Made by a program: the position numbers and the translations under genes
The notes under the pieces: generated by a model
The model's input: only the letters and a program-made list of their open reading frames with translations
Told to the model about the DNA's origin: nothing
The model's database searches: none
Shown: piece by piece, positions 1-8,522 of the stretch
Position numbering within the stretch: position 1 is the first letter of the stretch
Layout: every line of letters begins with the position of its first letter
NCBI RefSeq assembly: GCF_900142475.1
Contig: NZ_FRAY01000015.1
Location: 1 to 35,786 of the forward strand
Direction of reading: 5' to 3'
DNA from: Fibrobacter sp. UWH4
GTDB lineage: Bacteria > Fibrobacterota > Fibrobacteria > Fibrobacterales > Fibrobacteraceae
Length of the DNA stretch: 35,786 bases

Positions 1-105
1 GGCGACACGCTTGGGCGTATCGATAAGACCTTCGCGGTTCGGGTTCTCGCCCATGCCTTCCAGAATCATCCGGAAGCCGTCTTCCATTTTCTTAAAATTC
101 ATCAT
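1..105 (-). CDS. folE: GTP cyclohydrolase I, N-terminal fragment
   Basis: The complement of the first 105 bases encodes 35 residues that begin Met-Met-Asn-Phe and contain [20 protein letters not shown], the typical N-terminal segment of GTP cyclohydrolase I. That enzyme converts GTP to 7,8-dihydroneopterin triphosphate at the start of tetrahydrofolate synthesis. The gene runs off the left edge, so the zinc-binding and catalytic residues are not visible. The start is at 105 or at the next ATG at 102. No strong Shine-Dalgarno sequence is present, but a TATCTTTG element lies five bases upstream, suggesting a nearly leaderless transcript. The upstream surface-protein gene ends 19 bases away on the same strand and is functionally unrelated. 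Confidence 0.85.
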   Translation of the reverse strand, partial: MMNFKKMEDGFRMILEGMGENPNREGLIDTPKRVA

Positions 106-110
106 GGGGC

Positions 111-118
111 CAAAGATA
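111..118 (-). promoter_or_regulatory. TAnnTTTG -7 promoter element of folE
   Basis: The minus strand reads TATCTTTG, then five bases (GCCCC), then the folE ATG. It matches the Bacteroidetes/Fibrobacteres -7 consensus TAnnTTTG. The same element at the same short distance occurs before groES and lon in this window. Confidence 0.55.
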
Positions 119-124
119 GCAAAA

Positions 125-2707
125 TCAGCGGATCATGACAGCGCGGGTTTCGTTTCCGTAGCGAATCAGGAAACGTCCCGTCTTCGGCAATTCGATTATC
201 ATTGACGATTCCGTACGCATATGGCGCAAGACTCGGCCCTGCACATCCATTACAAGAAGCGACTTTCCTGCGGCAAGCCCCGAAAGCGAGACCTGTTTTC
301 CCTGGACATCGAGGCGCCAGTTACTTTTCGCGGCAACACTCGGAAGAGCCATACGTTCGCTTGTAACAGCAAGACTATCGATATAGCCAGAACCCATGAT
401 ATACGAATTTTTTACCGTCACCCTCGAAAGAGACTTTTCACTCCAGACTTCGCAGAACAGGCCTCCATAATGTTCCGCACTCTTGCATTCATCATTTACC
501 AGCAAGCCCGAAATAGAATGGCCGTTCCCCATAAACGTTCCGCTGAAGCTCCACATAGGATCCCAATTAAAGTAAGCAATGGTGTCTAGTTCATCTGCAG
601 ATTGTTTCGGTACAGCCTCATTGACAACGATATCGTTCTGGAGGGAAGCGCACGCTTCATAATTCTCAATTACGCCTTTCAAGGTTCCGTTTACAAGCCC
701 CGCAAACCAATACAGTTCTTCCTTGGACGTAAGGAGATAGCACCCCTTTGAATTCTTTTGCGGTTGCTGCGGAACTGGAGTCCATTCTGCATACAAATTA
801 AGATTCTTCATGTCGTCAATTTTGAGGGTTCTGTGGTACCCCAGCCTAAAATTCGCCCAGTACAGGAACTCCGCCCCCTCACGGGTCGGTTCCTTGAATA
901 CATAACCCGCATCCTGGACCGTAAACGTCGTCGGATTTTCAGGATCGTTAACGCCGCCGTTCAAGTGGTACGTGATTGTGTATTCAAGCATCTTCCACTT
1001 GGCATACACCGTAACATCTTCCGTATTCCCTGCAGGAATCCGTTCAATCTTTTCTGTGAAAAGGGGATCCGTATACCAGCCTTCGAATTCATACCCGTCA
1101 CGGCTGGCATCGTAAAGAGCAAATACCGACGAATCCGCCGACCACTTGAACTTCAATGTTCCACTTTGAGGATTGCCCCTATAACGAGTTCCGCCATTCA
1201 GGTCAATATTGACGAAAAAGAAACTTTTCCATTTCGCATAGAGAGTCCAGTCCCCATAAAGGGCCGTGTTTATAGATTCAACCTTTTGCGTAAACATTTC
1301 ATCCGTGTACCATCCCTCGAATTCGTCACCTTCCTTCACGGCATCTTCTAGGGCGAAGGGACTATCATTTATAGAATAGATACTCGGGTTCTGTTCGCTA
1401 TTCACGCCACCGTTCAGCACATAATGTATCCCGAACGGACTCACATCAAGGGCAGGGAACGCATCCGTGCCCAAATCCTGAATCCAAGCAGAACCGTTCA
1501 CTCCCGCCGAAAGCATTCCAAGAGCCGTTCCATCTGCAAACTGGGTTTCATCAAGTGACAAAGCCTGCGAAACACTCGTGTTCTTGGAATTCATGCACAG
1601 CGCATTCTCCACTTCAAAAATGCGTTCGCTTTCATAGCATATAAGTCCCTTCTCTTGCACAATGCAGTCCGAATACTTCCCTTTCAGTTCGCCAGCAAAA
1701 TAGACATTTCTCAAGACCGCCGCATCCACTTTCGAAACGATGCCACCCACATACTTTCCGTCAACAACACCCCTGCTGTAGGCGTTTTCGACAACAACAA
1801 ACTCCGATGAATCGGCCTCCATCGCCTTCGAAGCAAACTTCGCGGAAGACATTGGCGAAGGAGCTGCCAATGGACAGCCTTTATTAGTCACATCAATAAT
1901 ACCGATTAGTCCACCTGCATCCCCTAAAGCATGGACCGTAGCATTCGAATAGACGTTCCTCAGCTGCACCGGACCGACAACATTACCCGCAATACTCCCT
2001 ACAGTTTCACCGGAAAAATAGGAATCCTCAATTCCAAGGTTCCTCACATAGGTAATTTTTCTGTGCCAGCCACCATCCCATTCTCCCAGTTCTGCAAACA
2101 AACCGCTTTCAGCCACAAGGCCCGAAATTTTGAATCCATTGCCTTCAAACGTACCCATGAATCCAAGTTCATACCACGGCACATAGTCCTCTTTTACCAG
2201 CTTTCCACTCTCGTCAAGCACATTCTCGTTCACCACAATGTCACTCTGGAGAGAAATGCACCCATCGAAAACGAAACGGGGATACCAAGGATCAAGGTCA
2301 GTAAAAGAAACGGACGCTATACCATAAAGCTCATTGGCATTATGAATAAGATAGCAGCCTCGTTCATCCTGTTTGGGAATCTCTGGGACAAGCCCCCACC
2401 TAGCCTCTACGGTAAAACTACCAAAGTTATAGCCAATAGAGAGCGTTGATTTACTTGCAAGGCTCCCAAAATATATCGCATCATACAACTTTATCAAGTC
2501 AGAATAGACAATATACCAACCCATAAAGGAATACCCTTCGCGGGTTGCATCCTTTAAAACAAGATTGGTCTTATCCTGAACATAACTTGTCGGATTTTCA
2601 GGATTGTTGACACCCCCATTCAAAATATACTTGATGGTATAGGCATCCGCAGAAAGGGCAGTTGCAAGCAAAAGCACCCCAAACACTTTGCAAAACGGGC
2701 ATGACAT
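125..2707 (-). CDS. Large secreted mosaic protein with InlB-type B-repeats, GLUG-like modules and a C-terminal secretion-type domain
   Basis: The 860-residue product starts with a signal peptide (about residues 1-22, hydrophobic [14 protein letters not shown]). The ATG at 2707 is chosen because GAAGGAGG lies just upstream; an in-frame ATG 27 codons earlier has no such support. Listeria-Bacteroides B-repeat units (LNGG...EFEGWYTD...LYAKW) occur near 23-104, 425-494, 497-572 and 576-642. Between and after them are two copies of a beta-rich module starting GCYL...ELY (about 117-345 and 656-772) with GLUG-like stretches ([26 protein letters not shown]). Residues 796-860 resemble the C-terminal secretion or anchoring domains of this group, ending in RAVMIR. 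The likely role is a cell-surface or secreted adhesin-like protein. No catalytic motif was recognised. Confidence 0.75.
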   Translation of the reverse strand: MSCPFCKVFGVLLLATALSADAYTIKYILNGGVNNPENPTSYVQDKTNLVLKDATREGYSFMGWYIVYSDLIKLYDAIYFGSLASKSTLSIGYNFGSFTVEARWGLVPEIPKQDERGCYLIHNANELYGIASVSFTDLDPWYPRFVFDGCISLQSDIVVNENVLDESGKLVKEDYVPWYELGFMGTFEGNGFKISGLVAESGLFAELGEWDGGWHRKITYVRNLGIEDSYFSGETVGSIAGNVVGPVQLRNVYSNATVHALGDAGGLIGIIDVTNKGCPLAAPSPMSSAKFASKAMEADSSEFVVVENAYSRGVVDGKYVGGIVSKVDAAVLRNVYFAGELKGKYSDCIVQEKGLICYESERIFEVENALCMNSKNTSVSQALSLDETQFADGTALGMLSAGVNGSAWIQDLGTDAFPALDVSPFGIHYVLNGGVNSEQNPSIYSINDSPFALEDAVKEGDEFEGWYTDEMFTQKVESINTALYGDWTLYAKWKSFFFVNIDLNGGTRYRGNPQSGTLKFKWSADSSVFALYDASRDGYEFEGWYTDPLFTEKIERIPAGNTEDVTVYAKWKMLEYTITYHLNGGVNDPENPTTFTVQDAGYVFKEPTREGAEFLYWANFRLGYHRTLKIDDMKNLNLYAEWTPVPQQPQKNSKGCYLLTSKEELYWFAGLVNGTLKGVIENYEACASLQNDIVVNEAVPKQSADELDTIAYFNWDPMWSFSGTFMGNGHSISGLLVNDECKSAEHYGGLFCEVWSEKSLSRVTVKNSYIMGSGYIDSLAVTSERMALPSVAAKSNWRLDVQGKQVSLSGLAAGKSLLVMDVQGRVLRHMRTESSMIIELPKTGRFLIRYGNETRAVMIR

Positions 2708-2812
2708 ACTTCCTCCTTCATACGTAAATCCATCCAAAATATATATAAAAAATCCGAATTTCAAATAATTCGGATTTTCTATGGACATTTAGTCAATTTT
2801 TACAATATTATG

Positions 2813-4339
2813 TTATCTAACATTTACCTTAATCAAGTTGCCCTTACTCTTGGCGAAATAGACACCCAGCGGAAGATTTTCCAGCGAAAGGCTCCGCGTT
2901 CCTCGACGCACCAGCGCACCGTTCATATCGAACAAGGTAATATCGCTATCTGATTCCAGGCGGTTACCCACACGGACAATGCGCCCGAGATTTACTCGAG
3001 CACGCGTTGCAGCCACGATTCCTGTCGGACCGCCAAAATCATCGATATGCGTAATTCCTTTGTTCACGTAATCGTCAAGGCCATAAGCGTGACGCATAAT
3101 ATTCAGAATGTCCATGTCGAACACGGAGCCATCCGGTTCTGTCTGGCGGCGGATAATCGTCATATTATTTTCGCCCTCGTGGCCGGTATCCCAGGCGATA
3201 GGCACCACCTTATTCTGTTTTGCGAGTTTCATCACGGCATCGTAATAGGCTAGGCGGCCCTTGCGGTGCTTGGCATAGTTGTCGCCCGTCAGCACGCCCA
3301 CACGGTCATTGGCGCCGAACTCACCGATAATCACGGGCACGCCCTTGTCCACAAAGTTAACCTTCATCTTACCGAACTGGTCCTGAATCTGCGCACTCGT
3401 ACACGGATCACCCATCGCACCCGCCCAGGCATTGTAACCGCAGTTGTGCACGATGTCATTCCCTGTCGCAAGGTCATCGCCCCAGTAGTACTGCGGATAA
3501 ACTTCGGCTCCCCAGTTCACCACGTCATTCAGGAGCGTATAGGTATAAGGATCGTAGAAATGTACCTCGACCATCAGGCGATTTTCAATCACGTCTTTCG
3601 GGAGTTTGTCAACCGTCATCACTTCGGAAGTACGGTCAATGCTCGTGGAAGGCCCCTGAATAATAAGCGTACGGCTTCCGTTGTTGCCACCCGTCGCACG
3701 CACCGCATCCACGAAGGTCTGGTGGTACGTCATCAGGATTTCGGTTTCGTGCTTGTAATTATCGTCGGTAGTCGCAGGCTCGTTCGCACTTGCGAAAAGC
3801 AGATTCTCGTTGTAGTTCTTGAAGCGGCTTGCAATCTGCGTCCAGAAATCCTTCTGGCGGATATTGACGACATCCTTGTCGGTATCGTTCAGCTTGCCTT
3901 CGAGCCAGCCGTTATCCCAATGAATGTTCAGAATCGTTACAAGTCCCGCGCGCATACACATATCGACAACCGTCTGCACCGAATCCATCCAGCTCGCGGC
4001 AATCTCGTTCGGGCCACCGCCCGGAACAATATCCGTCGTACTCGAGTCGCGCGACATGGCATTCGAATGGCTGTACCACGCACACGGAATGCGCACCGTG
4101 CTGAAACCTGCCGCCTTGATAGAATCAATGTAGGCCTCGGTCGGGAACTTGTTGCCCCACCATGTGGGATTGACAGGCACTTCCATCGTATTACCGATGT
4201 TGATGCCAAAACCCATCTTCGCAAACATCTCATTTGCAGTCGGAAGCGTTTCGGCCAGCACCGGCGAAACTCCCGCCGATAACGAAACCATAGAGAAGGA
4301 AGCGGTCACTGCCGCAGTCCGTAGAATGCTTTTAAGCAT
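2813..4339 (-). CDS. Secreted GH5-family endoglucanase (cellulase)
   Basis: The 508-residue product hydrolyses beta-1,4-glucan or a related polysaccharide outside the cell. A signal peptide covers roughly residues 1-29 (LRTAAVTASFSMVSLSAGVS). The GH5 barrel follows: INIGNT (47-52), TVRIPCAW (81-88), NIHWDN (138-143), the acid/base glutamate in ANEP (E187), VHFYDP (259-264), and the nucleophile glutamate in IIGEFG (E340). WDTG (383-386) lies near the last strand. The INIGNT start suggests subfamily GH5_4, but this is tentative. Residues about 445-508 form a C-terminal domain (LFDMNGALVRRG, LENLPLGVYF, ending IKVNVR) like the one ending the 125-2707 protein, suggesting shared export. The start at 4339 puts the signal peptide at the N-terminus; the longer 4432 start would not. 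Confidence 0.9.
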   Translation of the reverse strand: MLKSILRTAAVTASFSMVSLSAGVSPVLAETLPTANEMFAKMGFGINIGNTMEVPVNPTWWGNKFPTEAYIDSIKAAGFSTVRIPCAWYSHSNAMSRDSSTTDIVPGGGPNEIAASWMDSVQTVVDMCMRAGLVTILNIHWDNGWLEGKLNDTDKDVVNIRQKDFWTQIASRFKNYNENLLFASANEPATTDDNYKHETEILMTYHQTFVDAVRATGGNNGSRTLIIQGPSTSIDRTSEVMTVDKLPKDVIENRLMVEVHFYDPYTYTLLNDVVNWGAEVYPQYYWGDDLATGNDIVHNCGYNAWAGAMGDPCTSAQIQDQFGKMKVNFVDKGVPVIIGEFGANDRVGVLTGDNYAKHRKGRLAYYDAVMKLAKQNKVVPIAWDTGHEGENNMTIIRRQTEPDGSVFDMDILNIMRHAYGLDDYVNKGITHIDDFGGPTGIVAATRARVNLGRIVRVGNRLESDSDITLFDMNGALVRRGTRSLSLENLPLGVYFAKSKGNLIKVNVR

Positions 4340-4469
4340 AAACAACCCTTTAGGGATGCAATCGCAACCCTTATTTAAACAACCCACACTAAATATACAT
4401 CCTGTCGCGACAAACACAAAAATCCACGCCAAAATAGCATGGACGATTTATCAAACACAGGACGCCACA

Positions 4470-4501
4470 CCAAGATGGTTCGGCAGGCTCACCAACCTTG
4501 G
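4470..4501. repeat. Imperfect palindromic intergenic element (GGTTCGGCAGGCTCACC core)
   Basis: CCAAG and CTTGG at the ends, with TGGT and ACCA inside, form an imperfect hairpin around TTCGGCAGGCTCA. From memory this core resembles a dispersed palindrome common between genes in many bacteria. It lies between the stop of the M41-like gene and the GH5 promoter region and may act as the terminator of the former. No second copy is visible in the window. Confidence 0.35.
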
Positions 4502-4516
4502 CGCATCGAAGGGTCG

Positions 4517-5008
4517 CTACTTGCCGCTTAAAATCGCGACGAGGTCCGCATTGCTCAAGTTCGTCTTTTCATTCAGAGCGGCGGCAATCGCAGCAAGCTG
4601 CTTTTGGCAGGCCATCATCAGGTTGAACACCTGCTCAACGACATTCGCTTCAGAAAGTTGGTAGTAGTAGCAGGAGGCCTGGAAACTCTGGTAGTCCGGA
4701 TCGCTCCGGTAAAGTTCCATCGGGAGTTCCTTCATGACGGTGTCGAGGTCGCAGGCGAAGTCTTTGCGGAACAGAAAATCCGCCACGTGTCCAGCAATAG
4801 CGATGTGCGCAGATCCTTCGAGCGAGTTCCCGAGCATGTGAGTGACGCTCGGTTTTTCTTTGGAATTGTTGATTTTGACGTAATCGACGGGGCGCTTGAA
4901 CAGGATGGCGATTAGCGCGTGGCCCGCTTCATGGCGGCAAAGTTTTTCATATTCCTGTTCACCGAAAAAATCTATTAAGGATTCACGAGTTAAAATTTGT
5001 TCAGACAT
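4517..5008 (-). CDS. Stand-alone FtsH/M41-like zinc peptidase domain protein
   Basis: The 163-residue product has the zincin motif HEAGH at residues 26-30. The following segment fits the FtsH peptidase domain: HIAIAGHVADFLF (68-80) corresponds to the FtsH region around GGRAAE, and DFACDLDTV (83-91) carries an acidic residue, D87, where FtsH uses an Asp as third zinc ligand. There is no AAA+ ATPase domain, transmembrane helix or signal peptide, so this is an orphan cytoplasmic peptidase-like domain. FtsH proteins are about 600-650 residues, so this is only the protease part or a descendant of it. It is divergently transcribed from the pectate lyase gene. The assignment to M41 is by motif; the substrate is unknown. 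Confidence 0.65.
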   Translation of the reverse strand: MSEQILTRESLIDFFGEQEYEKLCRHEAGHALIAILFKRPVDYVKINNSKEKPSVTHMLGNSLEGSAHIAIAGHVADFLFRKDFACDLDTVMKELPMELYRSDPDYQSFQASCYYYQLSEANVVEQVFNLMMACQKQLAAIAAALNEKTNLSNADLVAILSGK

Positions 5009-5094
5009 ATTTCAATCTCTATATAAAAAATACAAATTTTGGATGACGGTGGCACGAGAAAAGAGTATATTAAAAATAAAGATTTGAGGTGTAT

Positions 5095-6729
5095 ATGGGA
5101 GCAAGATTCTTATGCATATTCGCGCTCGCGTTCGCGACGCTGCAATCCTTCGGCGCCGTCTACTACGTGGCCACCGATGGCAACGACAACGCGGCGGGCA
5201 CGAAGGACAAACCCTTCGCCACGCTCAACAAGGCGAATACCGTGGTGCACGCGGGCGACACCGTGTGGATTCGCGGTGGCATCTATGACCTGCGCGATAC
5301 GGTCTTTTTCGAGCGTTACAGGATGACTGCGGCAATCGTCCTCACGGCAAGCGGCGAGAGTGACGACAACCGCATCCATTACCTGGCCTATCCGGGTGAG
5401 CGTCCGATTTTTGATGGCGCGAACCTCCCCGTGGCCGCAGGTACGGACCATAGCGACGGCACTCCCGAGGGAGCGATGTATACCTCGCCGATTGTGATTT
5501 CGGCGAAGTACCTGCACTTGAAGGGTTTTGATGTCCGCAACACGCCTATGAAACACAACTCGAATTCCGGCGTGTTTCTTTACGCGAGCAAGCACATTTT
5601 CTTGGAGCAGATTGACAGCCACCATAATGCGGGCCCCGGATTCTTCGCGAACGACGGCGCACCGGATGGCGGCGGACACATCTTCTTGAACTGCGACGCG
5701 CACGATAACTATGACCCCACCGGATGGCAGGGCGACGGCGAAAATGCCGACGGCTTTGGTGCGCACTACCAGAAACCCGGCGAGGGCGATACGACCAAGT
5801 TCATCGGGTGCCGCGCCTGGTGGAACAGCGACGACGGCTTCGACTTCATCAACCAGGAATTCCCCGTGGTGCTGGAGAACTGCTACGCCATGGGGAACGG
5901 CTACAGCGATTACGGGCTTGGCAACCCGAAGAACGGCAACGGGCACGGTATCAAGATGGGCGAAAGCACCCTCGGCGGCGGGCGGCATACCATCAAGTTC
6001 TGCGCCGCCTGGAAAAACAAGGCGACGGGCTTTTACGCGAACTACACCGGCGTGGGCAGCAAGTGGCTCAACAACACGTCGTACATGAACAAGGACCGCG
6101 AATTTGCCATGGCATCGACGCTCTTCGATTCCGAAGGGAACCGCATTGCCGAGGTGGCGCCCCTCACCGGCGACAACGCGCACGTGCTCAAGAACAACAT
6201 CGCCTTCCCGAACAAGAATTCGCAAGTCGGGGAGTGCTGGGAGTATATACCGAGCCAGAACATCGACCGTTACGTGGAATGCCCCGCTGGCGAAAACAAC
6301 ACATGGAATCTGAATCTCGACTTGACGGTCGACGATTTTGAAAGTCTTGACGACCCGAGCATGACCGTAACCGGCAAGGACCTCTCGACGATTCCGGGAA
6401 TCCTGGGCCCGCGCAACGCCGACGGCAGCTTGCCCGATGTGGGCTTCTTGAAACTCAAGAAGGGGAGCCGCGCCATCGACAAGGGCGAGGATTTGGGATT
6501 CCCGTTTGCGGGCGAAGCACCCGACCTCGGTGCGTTCGAATACGGGCTCTCGAGCAGCTCCGCAACCTCATCTAGTTCTGCCATGGGTTCTTCTTCTGGA
6601 ACAGCCCGCATCATGCCGCAAAAAAGCTTTGATAGCGAGACGCCTGTACGCCTCAATCATTTGAAAGGTTACCGCGACCTCAACGGCCGTCACTACGAAA
6701 AACAGATTCCCTATCGCGTGATGTTCTAG
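5095..6729 (+). CDS. Secreted PL9-family pectate lyase (right-handed beta-helix)
   Basis: The 544-residue product should cleave de-esterified pectin by beta-elimination. The signal peptide is about residues 1-21, followed by YYVATDGNDNAAGT...KPFATLNKA, the usual opening of PL9 enzymes. Family motifs are NCDAHDNYDP (199-208), GENADGF (215-221), CRAWWNSDDGFD (239-250) with clustered calcium-binding aspartates, and NGNGHGIKMG (280-289), in which K288 is the candidate catalytic base. A serine-rich linker lies near 485-504 and the tail is basic (ending HYEKQIPYRVMF), a Fibrobacter-type arrangement. The ATG at 5095 is preferred over an in-frame GTG six bases upstream because GAGG lies five bases before it. 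Together with the GH5 gene this makes a plant-cell-wall locus. Confidence 0.88.
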   Translation: MGARFLCIFALAFATLQSFGAVYYVATDGNDNAAGTKDKPFATLNKANTVVHAGDTVWIRGGIYDLRDTVFFERYRMTAAIVLTASGESDDNRIHYLAYPGERPIFDGANLPVAAGTDHSDGTPEGAMYTSPIVISAKYLHLKGFDVRNTPMKHNSNSGVFLYASKHIFLEQIDSHHNAGPGFFANDGAPDGGGHIFLNCDAHDNYDPTGWQGDGENADGFGAHYQKPGEGDTTKFIGCRAWWNSDDGFDFINQEFPVVLENCYAMGNGYSDYGLGNPKNGNGHGIKMGESTLGGGRHTIKFCAAWKNKATGFYANYTGVGSKWLNNTSYMNKDREFAMASTLFDSEGNRIAEVAPLTGDNAHVLKNNIAFPNKNSQVGECWEYIPSQNIDRYVECPAGENNTWNLNLDLTVDDFESLDDPSMTVTGKDLSTIPGILGPRNADGSLPDVGFLKLKKGSRAIDKGEDLGFPFAGEAPDLGAFEYGLSSSSATSSSSAMGSSSGTARIMPQKSFDSETPVRLNHLKGYRDLNGRHYEKQIPYRVMF

Positions 6730-6802
6730 GTTCTGCAAAAACAGACCTTTCCGAAAAAAGAAATTCTCGAACTTTAATTACTCTTAAAAATCACATTGCA
6801 AA

Positions 6803-6835
6803 GCGGTCCTTTTAGATATTGGGACCGCCTTTTTT
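6803..6835 (+). terminator. Rho-independent terminator after the pectate lyase gene
   Basis: GCGGTCC (6803-6809) pairs perfectly with GGACCGC (6822-6828) around a short AT-rich loop and is followed by CTTTTTT. It sits 74 bases after the pectate lyase stop and before the promoter of the next gene. Confidence 0.85.
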
Positions 6836-6857
6836 CGTTCAAAAAACATACTTCAAA

Positions 6858-6878
6858 CACGACAGTATTTGTCGCAGT
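6858..6878 (+). promoter_or_regulatory. CGACA-N5-TGTCG palindromic element, copy A
   Basis: The 21-bp stretch contains CGACA (6860-6864) and TGTCG (6870-6874) separated by five bases. It is identical at 19 of 21 positions to the minus-strand stretch at 15469-15489 in front of the hydrolase-SLOG operon. In both copies an A(A/C)CTATTTT run follows, ten bases or so after TGTCG. It could be an operator, for instance of the WYL regulator at 15570-16598, or a shared promoter box. Confidence 0.5.
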
Positions 6879-6935
6879 CATTAACTATTTTTAGACAATA
6901 ACGGATATTGAAAAAAATCCAAACGGGGGACCAAT

Positions 6936-7607
6936 ATGGCAAGGGATCTTTCAGGTACACCGAAGTGGGACATTCTCCGGAATTTCTACCGCGACTTCGA
7001 TAACGGCCGCAAACGCGGCTGTGTCGAGAAGTGGAAAAAAGAAATGCCCAAAGGCGGACTCGAACGGGATCACTTTGAAATCAGAATCCATACCGAATTC
7101 CTGAAGGACCGCCACGAAAAACTGAACAAGGAATTCCGCTGGACCTACGCGAACAAGAAAAAGCTCATCGTACTCGACCAGCGTTTCAGGGAACTTCACC
7201 GGAACATCGCCCGCACCTTCGAGGCGACCAAAAGGGACATCGCTGCACTCACCGCGCAAAATCACAAGTGGTACAGGGAATACGAACTCGAATCGGAAAT
7301 CTGCCCCGCAAACGACTGGGACATTCCCGGTGAACACGAATACATCAGCGATTTGCTTTTCTGGTACGCAAACTGGGGTTCCATCAACATCTGCTCTAGT
7401 ACGAACGAATACAGCCCCGAACGCCACAAGGTCTACCTCGTTCCCGCCTGGAAACAAATGCTGCTCGTCGACAAGTTCGTCAAGGATGATGTCACCTGGG
7501 AACTTGACTCGCTCCTCTACGACAGCGAATCGAGCCTCTACACCTTCCACGACATTGTCCGCATGAAACCGGAACAATTCGAAGTGAGATATACATTGAG
7601 TTTTTAA
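6936..7607 (+). CDS. Hypothetical protein, first gene of an unknown pair
   Basis: The 223-residue product is not recognised. It has no signal peptide or membrane segment, so it is probably cytoplasmic. The N-terminal 110 residues are highly charged and probably helical (KWKKEMPKGG, KNKKLIVLDQRFRELHRN-like pattern); the second half is rich in Trp and Tyr (FWYANWGSINIC, VPAWKQMLLVDKF) and probably beta-containing. The start has a strong GGGGGA Shine-Dalgarno. The gene at 7624 follows after 16 bases, indicating one operon. The palindromic element at 6858-6878 lies 57 bases upstream. GC-rich third codon positions match the host rather than the AT-rich mcrBC genes beyond. Location in an accessory island suggests, but does not show, a defence-related role. 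Confidence 0.6.
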   Translation: MARDLSGTPKWDILRNFYRDFDNGRKRGCVEKWKKEMPKGGLERDHFEIRIHTEFLKDRHEKLNKEFRWTYANKKKLIVLDQRFRELHRNIARTFEATKRDIAALTAQNHKWYREYELESEICPANDWDIPGEHEYISDLLFWYANWGSINICSSTNEYSPERHKVYLVPAWKQMLLVDKFVKDDVTWELDSLLYDSESSLYTFHDIVRMKPEQFEVRYTLSF

Positions 7608-7623
7608 ACAAAAGTGAGGTACT

Positions 7624-8133
7624 ATGAGAAGACGATACATTTATCAGCTGGCGGCAACGATACTGCCGAATGGACGGGGCTATGATACCGTTGACCATGA
7701 CCTGGGAATTTTCACGTCGCTACGCACCGCCAAAAAAGTGCTACGTGATTTCGTCAAGGGCGGAGATTTCTATTGCCCAACCTATAGTTTTTCCATCATG
7801 TACCTGCCCGTCGACAACGATCTGGATTATGAATCCGATAGGCAAATCAACGTCTATTCGCCCGATGGCAAATTGCAACTCTCGGAATTCAACATGATGT
7901 CCTGTAACGGGGCGTGGAGCAAGAGCCTGAATATAGACCTTCGCGCCGTCATCGACATCGGCCCCGGCAAAAAGCCTTATTTCACGCTATACAACCATTG
8001 GAAACGAGGACTCGCGACCAAAAGCGCACGCATCTCCTTTCTGGAACCCAAATACGAACTGGGCTCCTCGTACAACAAATCCGTTTGGTTTCTGGACAAT
8101 AACGAGAAAAAGATGCTCATGAAGTTCCTGTGA
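7624..8133 (+). CDS. Hypothetical protein, second gene of the pair, probably truncated by an in-frame TGA
   Basis: The 169-residue product is not recognised. It opens MRRRYIYQLAATILPNGRGYDT and alternates short beta-type stretches (IMYLPVDNDL, INVYSPDGKLQLSEF) with charged segments. No signal peptide is seen. GTGAGG precedes the ATG, and the gene is 16 bases after the 6936 gene. The reading frame stops at TGA (8131-8133) after LMKFL, but the same frame continues without a stop for 49 more codons with host-like codon use to TAG at 8281. The full-length ancestor was therefore probably about 219 residues. A CGA-to-TGA change would explain this; a genuine end at 8133 cannot be excluded. Confidence 0.55.
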   Translation: MRRRYIYQLAATILPNGRGYDTVDHDLGIFTSLRTAKKVLRDFVKGGDFYCPTYSFSIMYLPVDNDLDYESDRQINVYSPDGKLQLSEFNMMSCNGAWSKSLNIDLRAVIDIGPGKKPYFTLYNHWKRGLATKSARISFLEPKYELGSSYNKSVWFLDNNEKKMLMKFL

Positions 8134-8283
8134 ACAAAATGCAGGAGCATATTTAGCGACAAGTGCACGAATAACTGGATGAGCGTCATCGGCGCGTTCA
8201 ACAACGAAGTCAAAGGCGATGATGACAGCCGCATCCTGCCCTACGATTTACCCATCCCGAATTACAACAAACTAGAACCGTAG
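8134..8283 (+). pseudogene. In-frame continuation of the 7624 gene beyond TGA
   Basis: Directly after the TGA the frame reads 49 codons, starting TKCRSIFSDKCTNN and ending LPYDLPIPNYNKLEP, then TAG. Codons such as GTC, ATC, GGC, GCG, TTC and AAC are host-like, unlike random intergenic DNA. The only internal ATG (8176) has no Shine-Dalgarno, so a separate gene is unlikely. It is best read as the C-terminus of the preceding protein, separated by a nonsense change or reached by read-through. Confidence 0.5.
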
Positions 8284-8299
8284 TGAAAAATTTCCTTAT

Positions 8300-8404
8300 G
8301 GGCGTTCCCCTGGCGGGTCGGGCCATACTCGCACGTCGCTAACGGCGCGCTCACCGAGCCTTGCTTACGCAAGTCTCGTCCCTTCGGGTAACTGTCCCTA
8401 ACGC
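8300..8404. repeat. GC-rich foldable intergenic element
   Basis: A 105-base GC-rich block sits in otherwise AT-rich spacer. It begins GGGCGTTCCCC and ends GTCCCTAACGC; GCGTT near the 5' end is complementary to AACGC at the 3' end, which would close a multi-stem structure. Inside are CTTGC-TTAC-GCAAG and CCC-TTC-GGG hairpins. I recall elements with similar ends (GGGCGTTCCC ... CCCTAACGC) as dispersed intergenic repeats in some rumen and gut bacteria, but cannot verify that here. It lies just after the interrupted gene and before mcrB, at an edge of the AT-rich operon. Confidence 0.45.
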
Positions 8405-8522
8405 AAAATGTGCATCTATTTCTTGAAAAAAAAGAGGTAATTAAGTTTTTTTAAGCCAAAACGGATTTTTTCTAAAAAAGGATATATATTTATATTGTTC
8501 TTGAAAAACAAAGGGAGAGCAC

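Noticed and set aside
3266-4282. 338-codon plus-strand frame opposite the GH5 gene
   Set aside because: The minus strand encodes a complete GH5 enzyme with both catalytic glutamates; the plus frame is His/Arg-rich mirror sequence.
8131-8133. TGA read as selenocysteine in the 7624 gene
   Set aside because: No SECIS-like hairpin directly follows the TGA and the protein has no redox or selenoprotein features; a nonsense change is simpler.
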